From NCBI GenBank assembly GCA_004377135.1, contig SOHS01000155.1:1-23593 (forward strand): DNA of 23,593 bases, given 5' to 3'. This document shows, piece after piece, positions 23,025 to 23,593 of the stretch; positions within the stretch are counted from its first letter, which is position 1; every line of letters begins with the position of its first letter. Both the position numbers and the translations under genes were made by a program. The notes beneath the pieces were generated by a model. That model was not told the DNA's origin and searched no databases. It was given only the letters and a program-made list of their open reading frames with translations. The stretch is from Dehalococcoidia bacterium. Lineage in GTDB: Bacteria > Chloroflexota > Dehalococcoidia > GIF9 > AB-539-J10.

Positions 23025-23593
23025 TTGAAATCTCATAATCAGGGCAAATCCAAATTCAAGAATATTTTTATTTGCCAGCAATGTGGCAAGGAAAGTCCTA
23101 AGTGGTTAGGACGCTGTCCTGATTGCCAGGCATGGAATAGCTTCATAGAAACCAGGGTCACTTTATCCCGCACTCCCAGCCAGCTTTCCTCTAGAGGAAA
23201 TAGACCTCAGGAACTTTCCCAAGTAGAGAAGGGTGACTTTCCTCGCTTTCACCTTGGTTTTGCTGAAGTGAATCGAGTTCTGGGAGGTGGTTTAGTTCCA
23301 GGCTCTCTGGTGCTTGTTGGTGGCGAGCCGGGGATAGGCAAGTCTACGCTTTTACTCCAGATTTCGGCGATGATGGCTGAGAATAATAAAGTTGTCGCCT
23401 ATATCTCCGGTGAAGAATCTATTAATCAGGTTAAACTTAGAAGTGAGCGCCTCGGTATAGGGGGCAAAGGGATATACTTTCTCTCTGAGCCTGATTTAGC
23501 TGCCGTATTAGAATGCTTGGAAGAGCTTTCTCCCGAATTGGCGATTATCGATTCCATTCAGACTATGTATTTAGAGGATGTAGCTGGGATGCC
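23025..23593 (+). CDS. radA: DNA repair protein RadA, cut by window end
   Basis: RadA (Sms) is a RecA-like ATPase that helps branch migration in recombinational repair. The visible 189 codons show the N-terminal zinc finger (C17, C20, C31 and C34), a GEPGIGKST Walker A motif at 100-108, and the following ISGEES and IIDSIQTM strands. The KNRFG motif and the C-terminal Lon-like domain lie beyond the window. The only upstream start in this frame is a TTG at 23025, 18 bases after the biotinyl gene; an in-frame TAG lies just before. No strong Shine-Dalgarno sequence is seen, so coupling to the preceding gene is likely. Confidence 0.93.
   Translation, partial: MKSHNQGKSKFKNIFICQQCGKESPKWLGRCPDCQAWNSFIETRVTLSRTPSQLSSRGNRPQELSQVEKGDFPRFHLGFAEVNRVLGGGLVPGSLVLVGGEPGIGKSTLLLQISAMMAENNKVVAYISGEESINQVKLRSERLGIGGKGIYFLSEPDLAAVLECLEELSPELAIIDSIQTMYLEDVAGM

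Noticed and set aside
1..23593. CRISPR arrays, transposases, integrases and rRNA genes
   Set aside because: No regularly spaced direct repeats, recombinase motifs or rRNA segments were found on reading both strands.

Overview
The window is a gene-dense bacterial chromosome segment (mid-40s % GC by eye) with almost only housekeeping genes and short intergenic gaps. The uvrB, gltX, leuS and proC genes, a YfhL-type ferredoxin followed by coaD and rsmD, clpC next to radA, and a 47-residue DUF5679-type zinc-ribbon protein together resemble Chloroflexota, most likely Dehalococcoidia. This is a judgement from gene content and neighbourhood, not from a search. TTG start codons look frequent (pepA, leuS, radA). 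No rRNA, tRNA, CRISPR array, transposase or prophage gene was seen.

Layout. (1) 57-2972, minus strand: a tight operon pepA (leucyl aminopeptidase), an MBL-fold hydrolase and a DUF362-like protein. A perfect 20-bp operator-like dyad lies just upstream of pepA. (2) 3065-3649, minus: a P-loop kinase. It is followed by an intergenic palindromic repeat at about 3841-3971. (3) 3959-8313, minus: a signalling operon. It encodes a 72-residue excisionase/MerR-like DNA-binding protein, a soluble 988-residue histidine kinase with six PAS domains, and a response regulator with an HD-GYP-type output domain whose GYP motif is degenerate. Three phased TATACYA repeats sit upstream of the first gene. (4) 8314-8650: a gene-poor gap. 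(5) 8651-12891: uvrB on the minus strand, divergent from a small coiled-coil protein and gltX on the plus strand, then the short zinc-ribbon gene. (6) 13039-16303: an eRF1-like/VLRF1-type peptidyl-tRNA hydrolase homologue on the minus strand, divergent from leuS. (7) 16329-18584: proC and a zinc-ribbon methyltransferase on the plus strand, convergent with a YdjM-like membrane protein. (8) 18814-20179, minus: rsmD, coaD and ferredoxin. (9) 20317 to the end, plus: clpC from a strong sigma-70-type promoter, then a stand-alone biotinyl carrier domain and radA, which is cut by the window edge.

How it fits together. Most genes serve translation (gltX, leuS, rsmD, the VLRF1-like protein), protein turnover (pepA, clpC), DNA repair (uvrB, radA) and cofactor or amino-acid synthesis (coaD, proC). 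The clearest accessory system is the HTH / multi-PAS kinase / HD-GYP operon. It probably integrates several cytoplasmic, possibly redox-related, signals and passes them to a c-di-GMP-phosphodiesterase-like output. The most interesting single gene is the VLRF1-like protein, a candidate ribosome-rescue or quality-control hydrolase encoded between two aminoacyl-tRNA synthetase genes.
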